Shown: positions 31,656-40,636 of the stretch, piece after piece
Layout of the letters: every line of letters begins with the position of its first letter
How positions within the stretch are numbered: the stretch's first letter is position 1
DNA from: an uncultured Alphaproteobacteria bacterium
GTDB lineage: Bacteria; Pseudomonadota; Alphaproteobacteria; HIMB59; GCA-002718135
Reading direction: 5' to 3'
Assembly (NCBI GenBank): GCA_902607435.1
Contig: CACLJX010000010.1
Span: forward strand, 1 to 64,000
Length of the DNA: 64,000 nucleotides
Notes under the pieces: generated by a model
What the model saw: only the letters and a program-made list of their open reading frames with translations
What the model was told of the DNA's origin: nothing
The model's database searches: none
Made by a program: the position numbers and the translations under genes

Positions 31656-33554
31656 ATGACTTCTCTTTCTATAACACCTAAATTTAATACCAAAAATTTA
31701 CTTGAAATTCTTATAAAAAACAATTCGGATCAAATTATTAGTTCTTTTAAAGTTTGTTTTAGTCTTGTCTACTCTATTCAATCTCTTCAAGGCGCTCGAA
31801 TAGATAAGCAAACTGGTAGATATTATGAATTAAGAACAGATGAACCTCATTTGTCTGCAAATGGATCGTTGATTATTACATTAGCTTTACAAATACCTAG
31901 AATTGGAACATATAATATGTCTTGTGGGCCAGAAGGGATATTTGTCTTAGATAAAAATAATAAAATTATTCAATCCACAATAGATAATCTGACATTTGAA
32001 ACAGAGATTTCTCAAACTGTTTATCCAACAAAAAAAGAAAATGCTTCAATGCCAATTGTTCCAGAACCAAATGTATATAAATTGAAGAATGACTTTATAA
32101 ATTGTAATAATAGTTTTTATATAATAGATAAAAAACTTCTTGAAATTATCAGTGTTCTAGAACGGACTAGTCAGAATTTAGAAATTGATTTTAGATCTAA
32201 ACACGGCATGCAAATTAATTATAGGGATACAAAACTAGAACCAGAAGAATATATAATAGAAATTTTACAAGATCAGATAATTATAACTGCTTTTGATTAT
32301 TCGGGACGACTTTATGCTTTAATTTCTCTTATACATTTAATTTTTTGTTATCATAATAAGCTCCCACTTGGTTTGATTCAAGATAAGCCACAATTTTATT
32401 GGAGAGGCATGCATTTGGATTGTGCACGCCAATTTCATTCTGTAACCAAAATCAAACGTTTGCTTGATTATATGGCATTATTTAAACTCAATCGTTTCCA
32501 TTGGCATCTAACTGACAATGAAGCATGGAGATTAGATCTTAAAAGTTTTCCGAGTTTAGCAAAACAAACCTCTTTTCGAGGTTATCTTGAAATTATTCCA
32601 CCTTTTTATGGAACAGGTTATCACCGTTCAGGTGGTTATTATTCTTCAACAGATGTTAAAGAAATAATTAAGTATGCCAAAAAATTAAATATTGAAATAA
32701 TGCCGGAAATTGATTTACCTGCTCATTCATGGGCACTAACTCAAGTTATGCCAAACTTATATGACAGAGAATCTAATACTACTTTTCAGGATGTTGGTAA
32801 CTATCAAAACAATACAATTAATCCATCACTAGAAGCAACCTGGAATTTTTTAGAAAGTGTACTTAAGGATGTAGCTGAACTATTTTCTTATTCATTAATT
32901 CATATTGGTGTTGATGAAAGACCAAAAAATGCATGGCATGGCTCGCCTAAATTAATTGATTTTATGAAAAAAAATAAATATAAATCATATGAAGAGGTTC
33001 AAGATTATTTTGTTAATCGTATTATTCAAATATTAAAAAGTTTCAACAAACGCACAGCTGCATGGAATGAAGCAGCTCTTCCCCCTCACAATGATATCGG
33101 TAGTGCAGGTGGCACAGGGAACATTGATAAAAATTGTTTAGTTTTTTCTTGGGAGCATACTTTGGTAGCTGAAAAAGCACTAAAAAAAGGTTTTGAAACA
33201 GTTATGTGTCCAGGACAATTATGTTACTTTGATATGGCTTACAATAATTCAACATATGAAAGAGGGATTTGCTGGGCAGCAACAATTGAAACTTCTGATA
33301 TACATGCATGGCAGCCATTAAAAAATATTGATCCAAAATACCATTCTTTAGTTGCTGGTGCACAAGGTCAATTATGGTCAGAAACATTGACTCAGGATCA
33401 CTATATTGATCTAATGATTAATCCAAGATTAGCTACTCTAGCTGAAGTTGCTTGGTCTTCAAGTAATAGAAGAAATTGGAGTAATTTTAGATCAGCATTA
33501 TTTCAATCAATGAAATTGACTACTAAATTAGGTTGGAATTATCATGATTTTTGA
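31656..33554 (+). CDS. Family GH20 beta-N-acetylhexosaminidase (cytoplasmic)
   Basis: A 632-residue GH20 enzyme. An N-terminal beta domain (to about residue 240) leads to the catalytic barrel: YWRGMHLDCARQFH near 248, FHWHLTDNEAWRL near 280, PEIDLPAHSWA near 350, and the catalytic Asp-Glu in HIGVDERPK near residues 416-424 (family consensus is HIGGDE, so one Gly is Val). No signal peptide is seen, so it should cut imported beta-linked GlcNAc/GalNAc oligomers inside the cell. It is followed by an oxidoreductase, sugar ABC genes, nagA and a deaminase: a full import-and-degrade locus. Confidence 0.9.
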   Translation: MTSLSITPKFNTKNLLEILIKNNSDQIISSFKVCFSLVYSIQSLQGARIDKQTGRYYELRTDEPHLSANGSLIITLALQIPRIGTYNMSCGPEGIFVLDKNNKIIQSTIDNLTFETEISQTVYPTKKENASMPIVPEPNVYKLKNDFINCNNSFYIIDKKLLEIISVLERTSQNLEIDFRSKHGMQINYRDTKLEPEEYIIEILQDQIIITAFDYSGRLYALISLIHLIFCYHNKLPLGLIQDKPQFYWRGMHLDCARQFHSVTKIKRLLDYMALFKLNRFHWHLTDNEAWRLDLKSFPSLAKQTSFRGYLEIIPPFYGTGYHRSGGYYSSTDVKEIIKYAKKLNIEIMPEIDLPAHSWALTQVMPNLYDRESNTTFQDVGNYQNNTINPSLEATWNFLESVLKDVAELFSYSLIHIGVDERPKNAWHGSPKLIDFMKKNKYKSYEEVQDYFVNRIIQILKSFNKRTAAWNEAALPPHNDIGSAGGTGNIDKNCLVFSWEHTLVAEKALKKGFETVMCPGQLCYFDMAYNNSTYERGICWAATIETSDIHAWQPLKNIDPKYHSLVAGAQGQLWSETLTQDHYIDLMINPRLATLAEVAWSSSNRRNWSNFRSALFQSMKLTTKLGWNYHDF

Positions 33555-33598
33555 TCATTTAGCTTGTGATAATCTGTAATTTTTTATAAGTTTTAAAC

Positions 33599-34762
33599 AT
33601 GAAAGTCGGAGCTGTTGGTTTAGGAAATAGGGCAGCTCATGTTTTTTTTGAATTAAAAAAAATTAATCCTAACTATTCTTTAGTAGCATTCGTTGATCCT
33701 CAACCAATAGGAAAAAAATTTTCTGAAGAAAAGAGTTTTTTCCCTAATCAAGAATATTCTTCTTTAGAAGAAATGTTGAAAAAAGAAAATTTAGATTTAT
33801 TAATTGTAGGATCACCTAATCATTTGCATTTGGAACATATACAAAAAGGTCTTGAAGCAGGTGTTACAATATTTGCTGAAAAACCAATCGTTACTACTGA
33901 GGAACAAACTTGGAAATTAGCAGAATTGATAAAAAAATATGGGAAAGAGAAAGTACTTATAGGATTAGTACTGCGTTATTCTAAACACGCTAGATCAATA
34001 AGAAAACTTATAAAGGAAGATGCTTTGGGTAAAATTATTTCACTAGAAGCTTCTGAGCATATCATGCCATGGCATGGAGGTTTTTTTATGCGTAATTGGA
34101 GACGAAAAACTTTTTATTCAGGAGGTTTTATATTAGAAAAATGTTGTCATGATCTTGATTTTTATTCCATGATAGTTGGTTGCAGGCCAATTAAAGTAGC
34201 TAGTTTTGGAGGAAGGAATGCTTTTGTTGCAGCCCAATCTCCAGTTTTACATGGTGAGATAGACTTAGATGTGTATCAAGAGTATAATTTAAAAGGTTGG
34301 GAATCAAAAGAACAAGTCTTTGACAGTGATGCAGATATTGTTGATCACCAAGTAGCAATAATTGAATATGAAAATGGGGCAACTTTAGCTTTTCATACTA
34401 ACATGAAAGTAGCTGATGAATTTAGAAGATTTGCTATTATTGGCACAAAAGGAATGGTTGAGGGTGATTTTGTCAGAGGGTATCTCACAGCGCACAATTC
34501 TCATACTGGTAAAAAAATTTTTGACGAAAATTTTGGAGCAGCATTTCAACAAGGTACAAAAGGACATTATGGAGCGGATCAATTAATGTTAACAGATATT
34601 AACAATCATTTTTTAAACCAATCAACTAATTCTTTACCAGTTGGAGTTGTTGATTGTATGGAGGCAGGATTAGTAGCCATGAAAATTGATGAGTCTCGTG
34701 TAAAAAACCAAATAATCAACTTGAGAGATATGTGGAATAAATTAGATAGTTATAATTTATAA
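33599..34762 (+). CDS. Gfo/Idh/MocA-family sugar oxidoreductase
   Basis: A 387-residue NAD(P)-binding oxidoreductase. The N-terminal Rossmann motif is GAVGLGNRA near residues 3-11, the family EKP appears as FAEKPIV near 97, and the C-terminal domain has the conserved CCHDLDFY motif near residue 180 with its His/Asp catalytic pair. Members oxidise or epimerise sugars; GH109-like members even hydrolyse N-acetylgalactosaminides. The role here is likely modification of an imported amino sugar. It has no signal peptide. It ends one base before the first permease gene, so it is in that operon. Confidence 0.88.
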   Translation: MKVGAVGLGNRAAHVFFELKKINPNYSLVAFVDPQPIGKKFSEEKSFFPNQEYSSLEEMLKKENLDLLIVGSPNHLHLEHIQKGLEAGVTIFAEKPIVTTEEQTWKLAELIKKYGKEKVLIGLVLRYSKHARSIRKLIKEDALGKIISLEASEHIMPWHGGFFMRNWRRKTFYSGGFILEKCCHDLDFYSMIVGCRPIKVASFGGRNAFVAAQSPVLHGEIDLDVYQEYNLKGWESKEQVFDSDADIVDHQVAIIEYENGATLAFHTNMKVADEFRRFAIIGTKGMVEGDFVRGYLTAHNSHTGKKIFDENFGAAFQQGTKGHYGADQLMLTDINNHFLNQSTNSLPVGVVDCMEAGLVAMKIDESRVKNQIINLRDMWNKLDSYNL

Positions 34763-34763
34763 A

Positions 34764-35669
34764 ATGATTAAAAAAACAAAATTACAAGCTTACAATTCTT
34801 CTACTTTTTTAGCTTATGCTCTAATCGCACCAGCTGCAATTTATATTCTATGTATTGTGGCGTGGCCCTTGTTTGAAACAATCAGATTGTCCTTTACAAA
34901 CTCCAGCTTAGCAGGAGAAGATTATGTTGGCACTAAAAATTTTGCAAAGATGCTTGCCAGTACTAAATTTAATAAAATAATTATTCGAACATTTGTTTGG
35001 ATGTTTTTTTCTGTGTTGTTGAAATTAATTATTGGTTTAATAGGTGCTGCATTACTCAATTCACATTTAAGGGGACGTGCAGCATTTCGGGTTCTCGTGA
35101 TGCCACCATGGGTTATACCTATTGCAATTGGTATGCTTGGTTGGCTTTGGCTCTATAATGGCTATTTTGGTATAATTGCTGGAATTGGAATGCGTACAGG
35201 TATTCTGGACGGTCCTTTTGGTTTTCTTGCTTATAAACAAAGTGCTTTTATTAGCACTATTATTTCTGATGTTTGGGTCGGAACACCAATGGTAACTCTT
35301 TTTTTCTTGGCTGCAATGCAGGGCGTTCCTAAAGATTTATATGAAGCAGCCTATTGTGATGGCGCTTCTAAGTGGGCTCGTTTCTATAGCATTACACTTC
35401 CTCAGATTACACCTGTAATTATAACAATGGCATTGTTATCAGCTATTTTTACTTTTAATTCTTTTGAAATTATATGGATATTAACTGAGGGCGGACCAAG
35501 AGGAGCCACAACTACGCTTATTATAGATACTTATAAGCAGGCATTGGGTAATTATAAATTTGGCAGAGGTGCAGCCAGAGCTGTTGTAGTAGTTATTTTA
35601 TTAACTTTATTTGCAGCTTTCTATTTATCACTTCTTTCTCAAATTAATAGGAAGGTTGCCAATGAATAA
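34764..35669 (+). CDS. Sugar ABC transporter permease (MalF/UgpA type)
   Basis: A 301-residue CUT1-type permease with six membrane helices. The cytoplasmic EAA loop reads EAAYCDGASKWARFYSITLP near residues 193-212. The first helix is near residues 15-38. It pairs with the next gene, whose start lies eight bases inside this one, to form the channel for a sugar or sugar oligomer. By context the cargo is probably chitobiose, GlcNAc or a GalNAc-containing oligomer. It has no ATPase gene next to it. Confidence 0.92.
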   Translation: MIKKTKLQAYNSSTFLAYALIAPAAIYILCIVAWPLFETIRLSFTNSSLAGEDYVGTKNFAKMLASTKFNKIIIRTFVWMFFSVLLKLIIGLIGAALLNSHLRGRAAFRVLVMPPWVIPIAIGMLGWLWLYNGYFGIIAGIGMRTGILDGPFGFLAYKQSAFISTIISDVWVGTPMVTLFFLAAMQGVPKDLYEAAYCDGASKWARFYSITLPQITPVIITMALLSAIFTFNSFEIIWILTEGGPRGATTTLIIDTYKQALGNYKFGRGAARAVVVVILLTLFAAFYLSLLSQINRKVANE

Positions 35670-36501
35670 ATACACTATATTCCAAAAAATACTCTTATAT
35701 TTATCTATAGCTGTTTTTTTAACTTTTATTCTTCTTCCTTTTGTAGAAATGTTTTATGCTTCGCTTAGACCTTTAAAACATTTATTTCGATCTCCTTATC
35801 AATTTTATTCAAATGACTTGTCTTTTTGGGCTTACAGCGAAATGTGGAATACCGTTCCTCGTCTTGGTCGATATATTTTCAATAGTTTTTTTCTAGCATC
35901 ATGTGTTGCAATACTTACTTTATTATTTGTAATTCCCGCAGCTTATTCTTTTGCGCGTTTTAATTTTCCATTTAAAAATGGAACACTTTATTTATTGCTT
36001 GCTGTCAATATGTTCAGTGGCCCGGTATTAATAATACCTTTATATAAAATGTTAAGAGCTTTGAGTTTATTAAATACTTATTATGCAATGATAGTGCCTG
36101 GAGTTGCTTTTTTGATTCCTACATCCATTTGGTTACTTAAATCTTATTTTCAAAAAATTCCAATAGAATTAGAGGAAGCTGCGTTTGTTGACGGGGCTTC
36201 CCGATTACAAATTTTAAGACACATAATAGCACCCTTAAGCACTCCTGGTCTTGCCGTTGTTGGTATTTATGCCTTCATAGGAGCCTATGCTCAGCAATTT
36301 TTGTATGCTATTTCGTTTAATCAAAAAAAAGAATTTATGCCATTACCGGCTGGTTTGTATGAATTCATAGGATATCAAACTGTTAAATGGAATGAAATGA
36401 TGGCAGCCTCATTAGTAGGCATAGCACCGGTTTTGCTAGTCTTTATATTCTTACAAAAATATATCGTGGAAGGACTAACAGTAGGAGCTGTTAAAAATTA
36501 A
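35662..36501 (+). CDS. Sugar ABC transporter permease (MalG/UgpE type)
   Basis: A 279-residue second permease of the CUT1 importer with six helices. The EAA loop is EAAFVDGASRLQILRHIIAP near residues 172-191. A GGAAGG at proper spacing fixes the start at the ATG at 35662, which overlaps the previous gene by eight bases; a longer frame opening at 35611 has no ribosome-binding site and is rejected. The C-terminus IVEGLTVGAVKN is typical of the family. Confidence 0.92.
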   Translation: MNKYTIFQKILLYLSIAVFLTFILLPFVEMFYASLRPLKHLFRSPYQFYSNDLSFWAYSEMWNTVPRLGRYIFNSFFLASCVAILTLLFVIPAAYSFARFNFPFKNGTLYLLLAVNMFSGPVLIIPLYKMLRALSLLNTYYAMIVPGVAFLIPTSIWLLKSYFQKIPIELEEAAFVDGASRLQILRHIIAPLSTPGLAVVGIYAFIGAYAQQFLYAISFNQKKEFMPLPAGLYEFIGYQTVKWNEMMAASLVGIAPVLLVFIFLQKYIVEGLTVGAVKN

Positions 36502-36608
36502 CTAAAAATTAGACTTATTTAATTGAATTTATTGAAATTCTAGCTTGATACTGGACAGCTTATAAACTAATTAATTATTATAATTATATAATTATTTAGG
36601 AGGAATCT

Positions 36609-37823
36609 ATGAGATTTACTTTTATAAGCTCGCTACTCACAGCTTTTATTGTTTCTTTGTTCAGTTCATTTCAATCAATAGCTGCAACAGAGATGCATGG
36701 AGTGATGTGTGGTGGAGAAATTCGAGCAGCTGATAACGCAGTTGTTGAACAGTTTATGGCTGATAATCCTGGAGTTAATGTTACTATGGAAGCTGTTCCA
36801 TGGGGTACTTGCCAGGACAAAGTGATCAATTTAGCAATAGCAGGTGATCCAGTTAGCTTTTCTTATGTTGGTTCACGTACACTTAAAGGTTTAGCAGAGA
36901 ACGGACATATTGTTGCTGTTGATATTCCAGATTCACAAAAGAAAATGTATCAACCTGGAATTCTAAATACAGTGAGTCATTTGGGAAAAGTCTGGGGCTA
37001 TCCTCATGCTTTTTCAACTAAAGCTCTTTTTATGAATTGCGGTATTCTTAAACAAGCGGGACTTGCTTGTGAAGGACCTCAAACATGGGATGAACTTTAT
37101 TCTATGGCTGAAACAATTAAAAATAATACTGGGATTGCCGGTATAGGATTATGCGGAAAAGATTTTGATAACACAATGCATCAATTCTTGAATTATCTTT
37201 ATAGCAATGGTGGACAAGTAATTGATCCTGATACTAATACTATCACATTAAATAGTTCTAATACTGTTGAAACGTTAGAATTTTATGCAAAACTAGCTAA
37301 TGTTTCTCAAGAAGGACCTCTTGCTTGGGAACGTTCTCAGTTAACAGAATTATTTAACGATGAAAAAATAGCTATGTATATCAATGGTCCTTGGGGACGT
37401 GGTCAACACAGAGAGGAACTTGATGTAACTACAGTAAGAATTCCTGCTGGACCACAAGGAAAGCAAGGAACTCTTCTAATTACTGATAGTGTTGCAGTCT
37501 TTAGCGGTACAGGTCATGAAGATTTGGCAAGTAATCTTGTTGCTAAATTAGCTTCAGGTGATGCTCAATATGATCTTGATACTAGTTGGGGATTAACACC
37601 TATTATGCAATATTCGCAAATTGGAAAAGTAGCACCATACAATGATGATTATTGGATGATGTTTATTGATGCGATTGCTGATGGTGGTCCAGAACCATTA
37701 TTAGTTGATTATAAAGCTTTTCAAACAGTGATGAACTCTATGATCCAAGGCGCTATTCTTGGAGAAGGAAGTGCAGCTGATTTAGTTGCAGAAGCAGCTG
37801 AGGAGCTTGAAGAATATAAATAA
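36609..37823 (+). CDS. Sugar ABC transporter substrate-binding protein
   Basis: A 404-residue periplasmic binding protein of family 1. A signal peptide (about residues 1-25, ending SIAA) precedes a mature region with family features: FMADNPGVNVTMEAVPWGT, AFSTKALFMNCGILKQAGL, TWDELYSMAETIKN, AMYINGPWGRGQ. The ribosome-binding site AGGAGG is the strongest in the window, fitting high expression of a binding protein. A clear terminator follows at 37837-37866. It supplies the upstream permeases. The ligand is probably an amino-sugar oligomer, judged from the neighbours. Confidence 0.93.
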   Translation: MRFTFISSLLTAFIVSLFSSFQSIAATEMHGVMCGGEIRAADNAVVEQFMADNPGVNVTMEAVPWGTCQDKVINLAIAGDPVSFSYVGSRTLKGLAENGHIVAVDIPDSQKKMYQPGILNTVSHLGKVWGYPHAFSTKALFMNCGILKQAGLACEGPQTWDELYSMAETIKNNTGIAGIGLCGKDFDNTMHQFLNYLYSNGGQVIDPDTNTITLNSSNTVETLEFYAKLANVSQEGPLAWERSQLTELFNDEKIAMYINGPWGRGQHREELDVTTVRIPAGPQGKQGTLLITDSVAVFSGTGHEDLASNLVAKLASGDAQYDLDTSWGLTPIMQYSQIGKVAPYNDDYWMMFIDAIADGGPEPLLVDYKAFQTVMNSMIQGAILGEGSAADLVAEAAEELEEYK

Positions 37824-37836
37824 TTTTACTTTAATT

Positions 37837-37866
37837 AAGGACCGCTAATAGCGGTCCTTTTTATTT
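37837..37866 (+). terminator. Rho-independent terminator after binding protein
   Basis: AAGGACCGC and GCGGTCCTT form a perfect 9-bp stem around a TAATA loop, followed directly by a T-rich tract. It lies 14 bp after the binding-protein stop and only a few bases before the nagA start, so it should reduce read-through from the transporter genes into the catabolic genes. Confidence 0.9.
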
Positions 37867-37871
37867 TTTTT

Positions 37872-38957
37872 GTGAACAAAATTTCTGGAAAAATTATAAA
37901 TCATGATGATTCATATACAGGGACTATTGAATTTAGTGATAAGATAGAATCTATAAATAAAGACAAACATTCAGATTTTGAAAATATAATAATACCAGGC
38001 TTTATCGATCTTCATTGTCATGGTGGAAATGGATTTGACACTATGGGAGGATCTTCTTCGATTATAGAAATGTCTAAGCATCATCTCAAACAAGGTACAA
38101 CTACATTATTACCAACAACTTTAACAGCAACCTTGGAAGATACATTTAAAGCTCTTGAAGGTCTTAATGATTTTATTGATCAAAATAATAATTTAACAAA
38201 TATATTAGGCGTACATCTTGAGGGTCCTTTTATTAATCCAAATAAATTAGGAGCACAACCACCGCATGCTCAACTACCTAATATTGATTTTATTAATAAA
38301 ATTAAACAGCAAGCTATAATTAAAGTTATTACTCTAGCTCCCGAATTAGAAGGATCTGAAAATTTTATTGATTATCTTATAAAAAACAACATTAAAGTCC
38401 AGATTGGCCATTCTTTAGCTGATTATAATTGCTGTATGAAAATAATGAATAAAAACAAAATTGGTTTTACACATCTTTATAATGCTATGTCAGGAGATGA
38501 TCATCGAAATCCGGGGGTGGTAACAGCAGCACTTAGACACGCAGAATTTGCTGAAATTATTTGTGATTTATATCATGTTGATCAAGAAAATATTCATCTT
38601 GCCCATAAATGTATCCCAAAACTTTATGCCATATCTGATGCTATATCCGCAAGTGGAATGCCAGATGGAGATTATGATTTTGCAAATACTAAAATTACAA
38701 AAAAAAATGGACAGGCTCTGAATAATGCCTCTGTTTTAGCAGGCAGTGTAATAAATATGTATGAAACATTTAAAAATCTAGTCAAAATTAATTTTTCATT
38801 AGAAAAAGCTGTTGCAATGACCAGTTTTAATGCAGCTCACTATCTTTGTGAGGATGATAAAGGAAAGATAGATAAAGATTTTTGTTCAAATTTGATAGTT
38901 TTAGATAAGCAATTAAATATTAAAAAAGTATATTTATTTGGAAATTTAATATCGTGA
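37872..38957 (+). CDS. nagA: N-acetylglucosamine-6-phosphate deacetylase
   Basis: A 361-residue amidohydrolase. Metal and substrate motifs are present: PGFIDLHCHGGNGFDT near residues 38-53, HLEGPFINPNKLGAQPP near 116-132, GHSLADY near 180, FTHLYNAM near 197, and the catalytic Asp in YAISDAISASGMPDG near 256-270. It removes acetate from GlcNAc-6-P (or GalNAc-6-P). The start is GTG, six bases after the terminator stem and its T-run, with no Shine-Dalgarno. It overlaps the following SIS gene by four bases. No matching 6-kinase (NagK/BadF/ROK) is seen in the window. Confidence 0.92.
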   Translation: MNKISGKIINHDDSYTGTIEFSDKIESINKDKHSDFENIIIPGFIDLHCHGGNGFDTMGGSSSIIEMSKHHLKQGTTTLLPTTLTATLEDTFKALEGLNDFIDQNNNLTNILGVHLEGPFINPNKLGAQPPHAQLPNIDFINKIKQQAIIKVITLAPELEGSENFIDYLIKNNIKVQIGHSLADYNCCMKIMNKNKIGFTHLYNAMSGDDHRNPGVVTAALRHAEFAEIICDLYHVDQENIHLAHKCIPKLYAISDAISASGMPDGDYDFANTKITKKNGQALNNASVLAGSVINMYETFKNLVKINFSLEKAVAMTSFNAAHYLCEDDKGKIDKDFCSNLIVLDKQLNIKKVYLFGNLIS

Positions 38958-39976
38958 GTACCAGTAAAGTTCTTGAAGAAGCTAAAAGTATTTCAGAAAA
39001 AATTTCTATTTTTAATCAAACTGATGAAAATCCGTATGATAAAATTTCAAAAAAAATATTAGATAAAAGTATTAAACATATAGTTACTATAGCAAGAGGA
39101 ACTTCTGACTGTGCTGCGCTCTATGCGTCTTATTTGATTGCAAAAGCACTAGGACTAACAACTTATAGCTTGCCTCCTTCAATTATTACACTCGAAAATT
39201 CTAATTTCGATTTTTCAAATACTTTAGTTTTAGTGATATCTCAATCAGGGTTGAGTGAAGATTTAATTCAATGTGAAAAAGCTTCTCGTATAATGGGAGC
39301 TGAAACATTAATACTTACTAATAATTTAAACAGCCCAATGATCAAAAATGCTAATTATTTTTTTAATATTAATGCAGGAAAAGAAGTAAGTGTGGCAGCA
39401 ACTAAATCATTTATTTTATCTCTGTTAAATATTATTAAATTGGTTGCTATAATCAAAAATGATAAAGAAATTTTATATAATATTCTTCAACTTCCAGAAC
39501 ATCTTAATAAGGAACTAAATAATCCGTGGGATGCTGAATTAATTGATAAAAATATTTCAACCGGCTTTATAATAAGTCGAGGATTAGGCTACGCACTTTC
39601 AACCGAAATTTCATTAAAATTTAAAGAATTGTGCCAAGAACAAATAGAACCTTTTAGTAGCGCTGAAGTTATGCATGGGCCAAGAAGTCTTATTCAAAAT
39701 TCCTTTAAATTATTTACACTTTCTTTAAATGATTCTTCTGGAGAAAGCGTTAAAAAGGAGACAGATAAATTAATGAAAATAACAAATAAAGTATATGAGA
39801 TTGAATCAAAATCAAAAAACAAGTCAAATTTATCTTTTAATACACTAAATTCCCCAGAGCTGGATTCAATTATAATAATGTCAAAATTCTATCCTTGGAT
39901 AATAAAATATAGTACGTTTAAAAATCTTGATCCCGACAAACCAAGATATTTGACTAAAGTAACAAACACTTTTTAG
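38954..39976 (+). CDS. SIS-domain glucosamine-6-P deaminase (NagB-II/AgaS-like)
   Basis: A 340-residue double-SIS protein like the isomerase half of GlmS. Phosphosugar-binding stretches are [15 protein letters not shown] near residues 43-57, [10 protein letters not shown] near 95, [13 protein letters not shown] near 145 and [14 protein letters not shown] near 232. The C-terminus [15 protein letters not shown] is typical of NagB-II. It would convert glucosamine-6-P to fructose-6-P and ammonia, the step after NagA. It starts with GTG overlapping the nagA stop (GTGA). Its stop overlaps the start of a decayed GlmS fragment. Confidence 0.88.
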   Translation: MSTSKVLEEAKSISEKISIFNQTDENPYDKISKKILDKSIKHIVTIARGTSDCAALYASYLIAKALGLTTYSLPPSIITLENSNFDFSNTLVLVISQSGLSEDLIQCEKASRIMGAETLILTNNLNSPMIKNANYFFNINAGKEVSVAATKSFILSLLNIIKLVAIIKNDKEILYNILQLPEHLNKELNNPWDAELIDKNISTGFIISRGLGYALSTEISLKFKELCQEQIEPFSSAEVMHGPRSLIQNSFKLFTLSLNDSSGESVKKETDKLMKITNKVYEIESKSKNKSNLSFNTLNSPELDSIIIMSKFYPWIIKYSTFKNLDPDKPRYLTKVTNTF

Positions 39977-40382
39977 ATCTATATTAACTTTAGAAGGAGC
40001 TCTTAAATTAAAAGAAATAACATATAAACATTGTGAAGGTTATGCTGCTGGTGAATTGAAGCATGACCCTCTGGCATTAATAGAAGAAGATATTCCAGTT
40101 ATTGTTTTAGCCCCCTCTGATGAAAATTTTTCAAAAATTTTGTAAAACATTCAAGAGATAAAAGCCAGGGGTGGAAAAATTATTATGATTACTGATAAAA
40201 AAGGATCTAAAAAAGCAGAAAAATATTATGATCAAGCTCTTATAATGCCAGAAACAAATATTATGACTGCTCCAATTCTTGACTCTTTACCTATACAACT
40301 CATAGCTTATTATTTAGCTGTTTTGCTAGGTACAGATGCTGATCAACTAAGAAACTTGGCAAAATCAGTCACTGTAGAATAA
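39975..40382 (+). pseudogene. glmS C-terminal fragment with internal stop
   Basis: The frame opening at 39975 encodes 135 codons matching the end of glutamine:fructose-6-P amidotransferase (GlmS): [69 protein letters not shown] and LGTDADQLRNLAKSVTVE. There is no start codon, the N-terminal glutaminase and first SIS domain are missing, and an in-frame TAA interrupts it at 40143-40145. Conserved residues have also drifted (KHGP to KHDP; DQPRN to DQLRN). A 65-residue frame from 40185 is part of this remnant and is unlikely to be a working protein. Confidence 0.85.
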
Positions 40383-40444
40383 TTAATATTATATACAACT
40401 CTTAAATAATCTATAGTTTATTAATAAAAAAAAGGAGTTATTTT

Positions 40445-40636
40445 ATGGCAACATATGAATGTTCAATTTGTGGAATGTCCGTGAACGCAACTTGTGGAAA
40501 ATGTAATGAACCTTTAGTTGATGACATATTAAAAAAGGATGACGGGTCTGAAGTTCAGATATCTAAGTGTCCTAATGATCATGGAAAAATTAAATCACCT
40601 TCTTGTTGTGGTCAAGATATGAGTTGTACTGTTTAA
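40445..40636 (+). CDS. Small cysteine-rich zinc-ribbon-like protein
   Basis: A 63-residue protein with eight cysteines in the pairs CSIC, CGKC, CPND and CCGQDMSC, plus His in NDHGK, consistent with one or two bound zinc ions. A strong AAGGAG ribosome-binding site precedes the ATG. I recall similar short proteins in marine Alphaproteobacteria but no function. It stands alone between the glmS remnant and the convergent hydrolase gene, which it overlaps by four bases. It may be an abundant metal-binding or regulatory protein. Confidence 0.75.
   Translation: MATYECSICGMSVNATCGKCNEPLVDDILKKDDGSEVQISKCPNDHGKIKSPSCCGQDMSCTV

Noticed and set aside
40185-40382. An independent 65-residue protein
   Set aside because: It is the in-frame tail of the glmS remnant after the internal stop and begins at an internal Met of GlmS.
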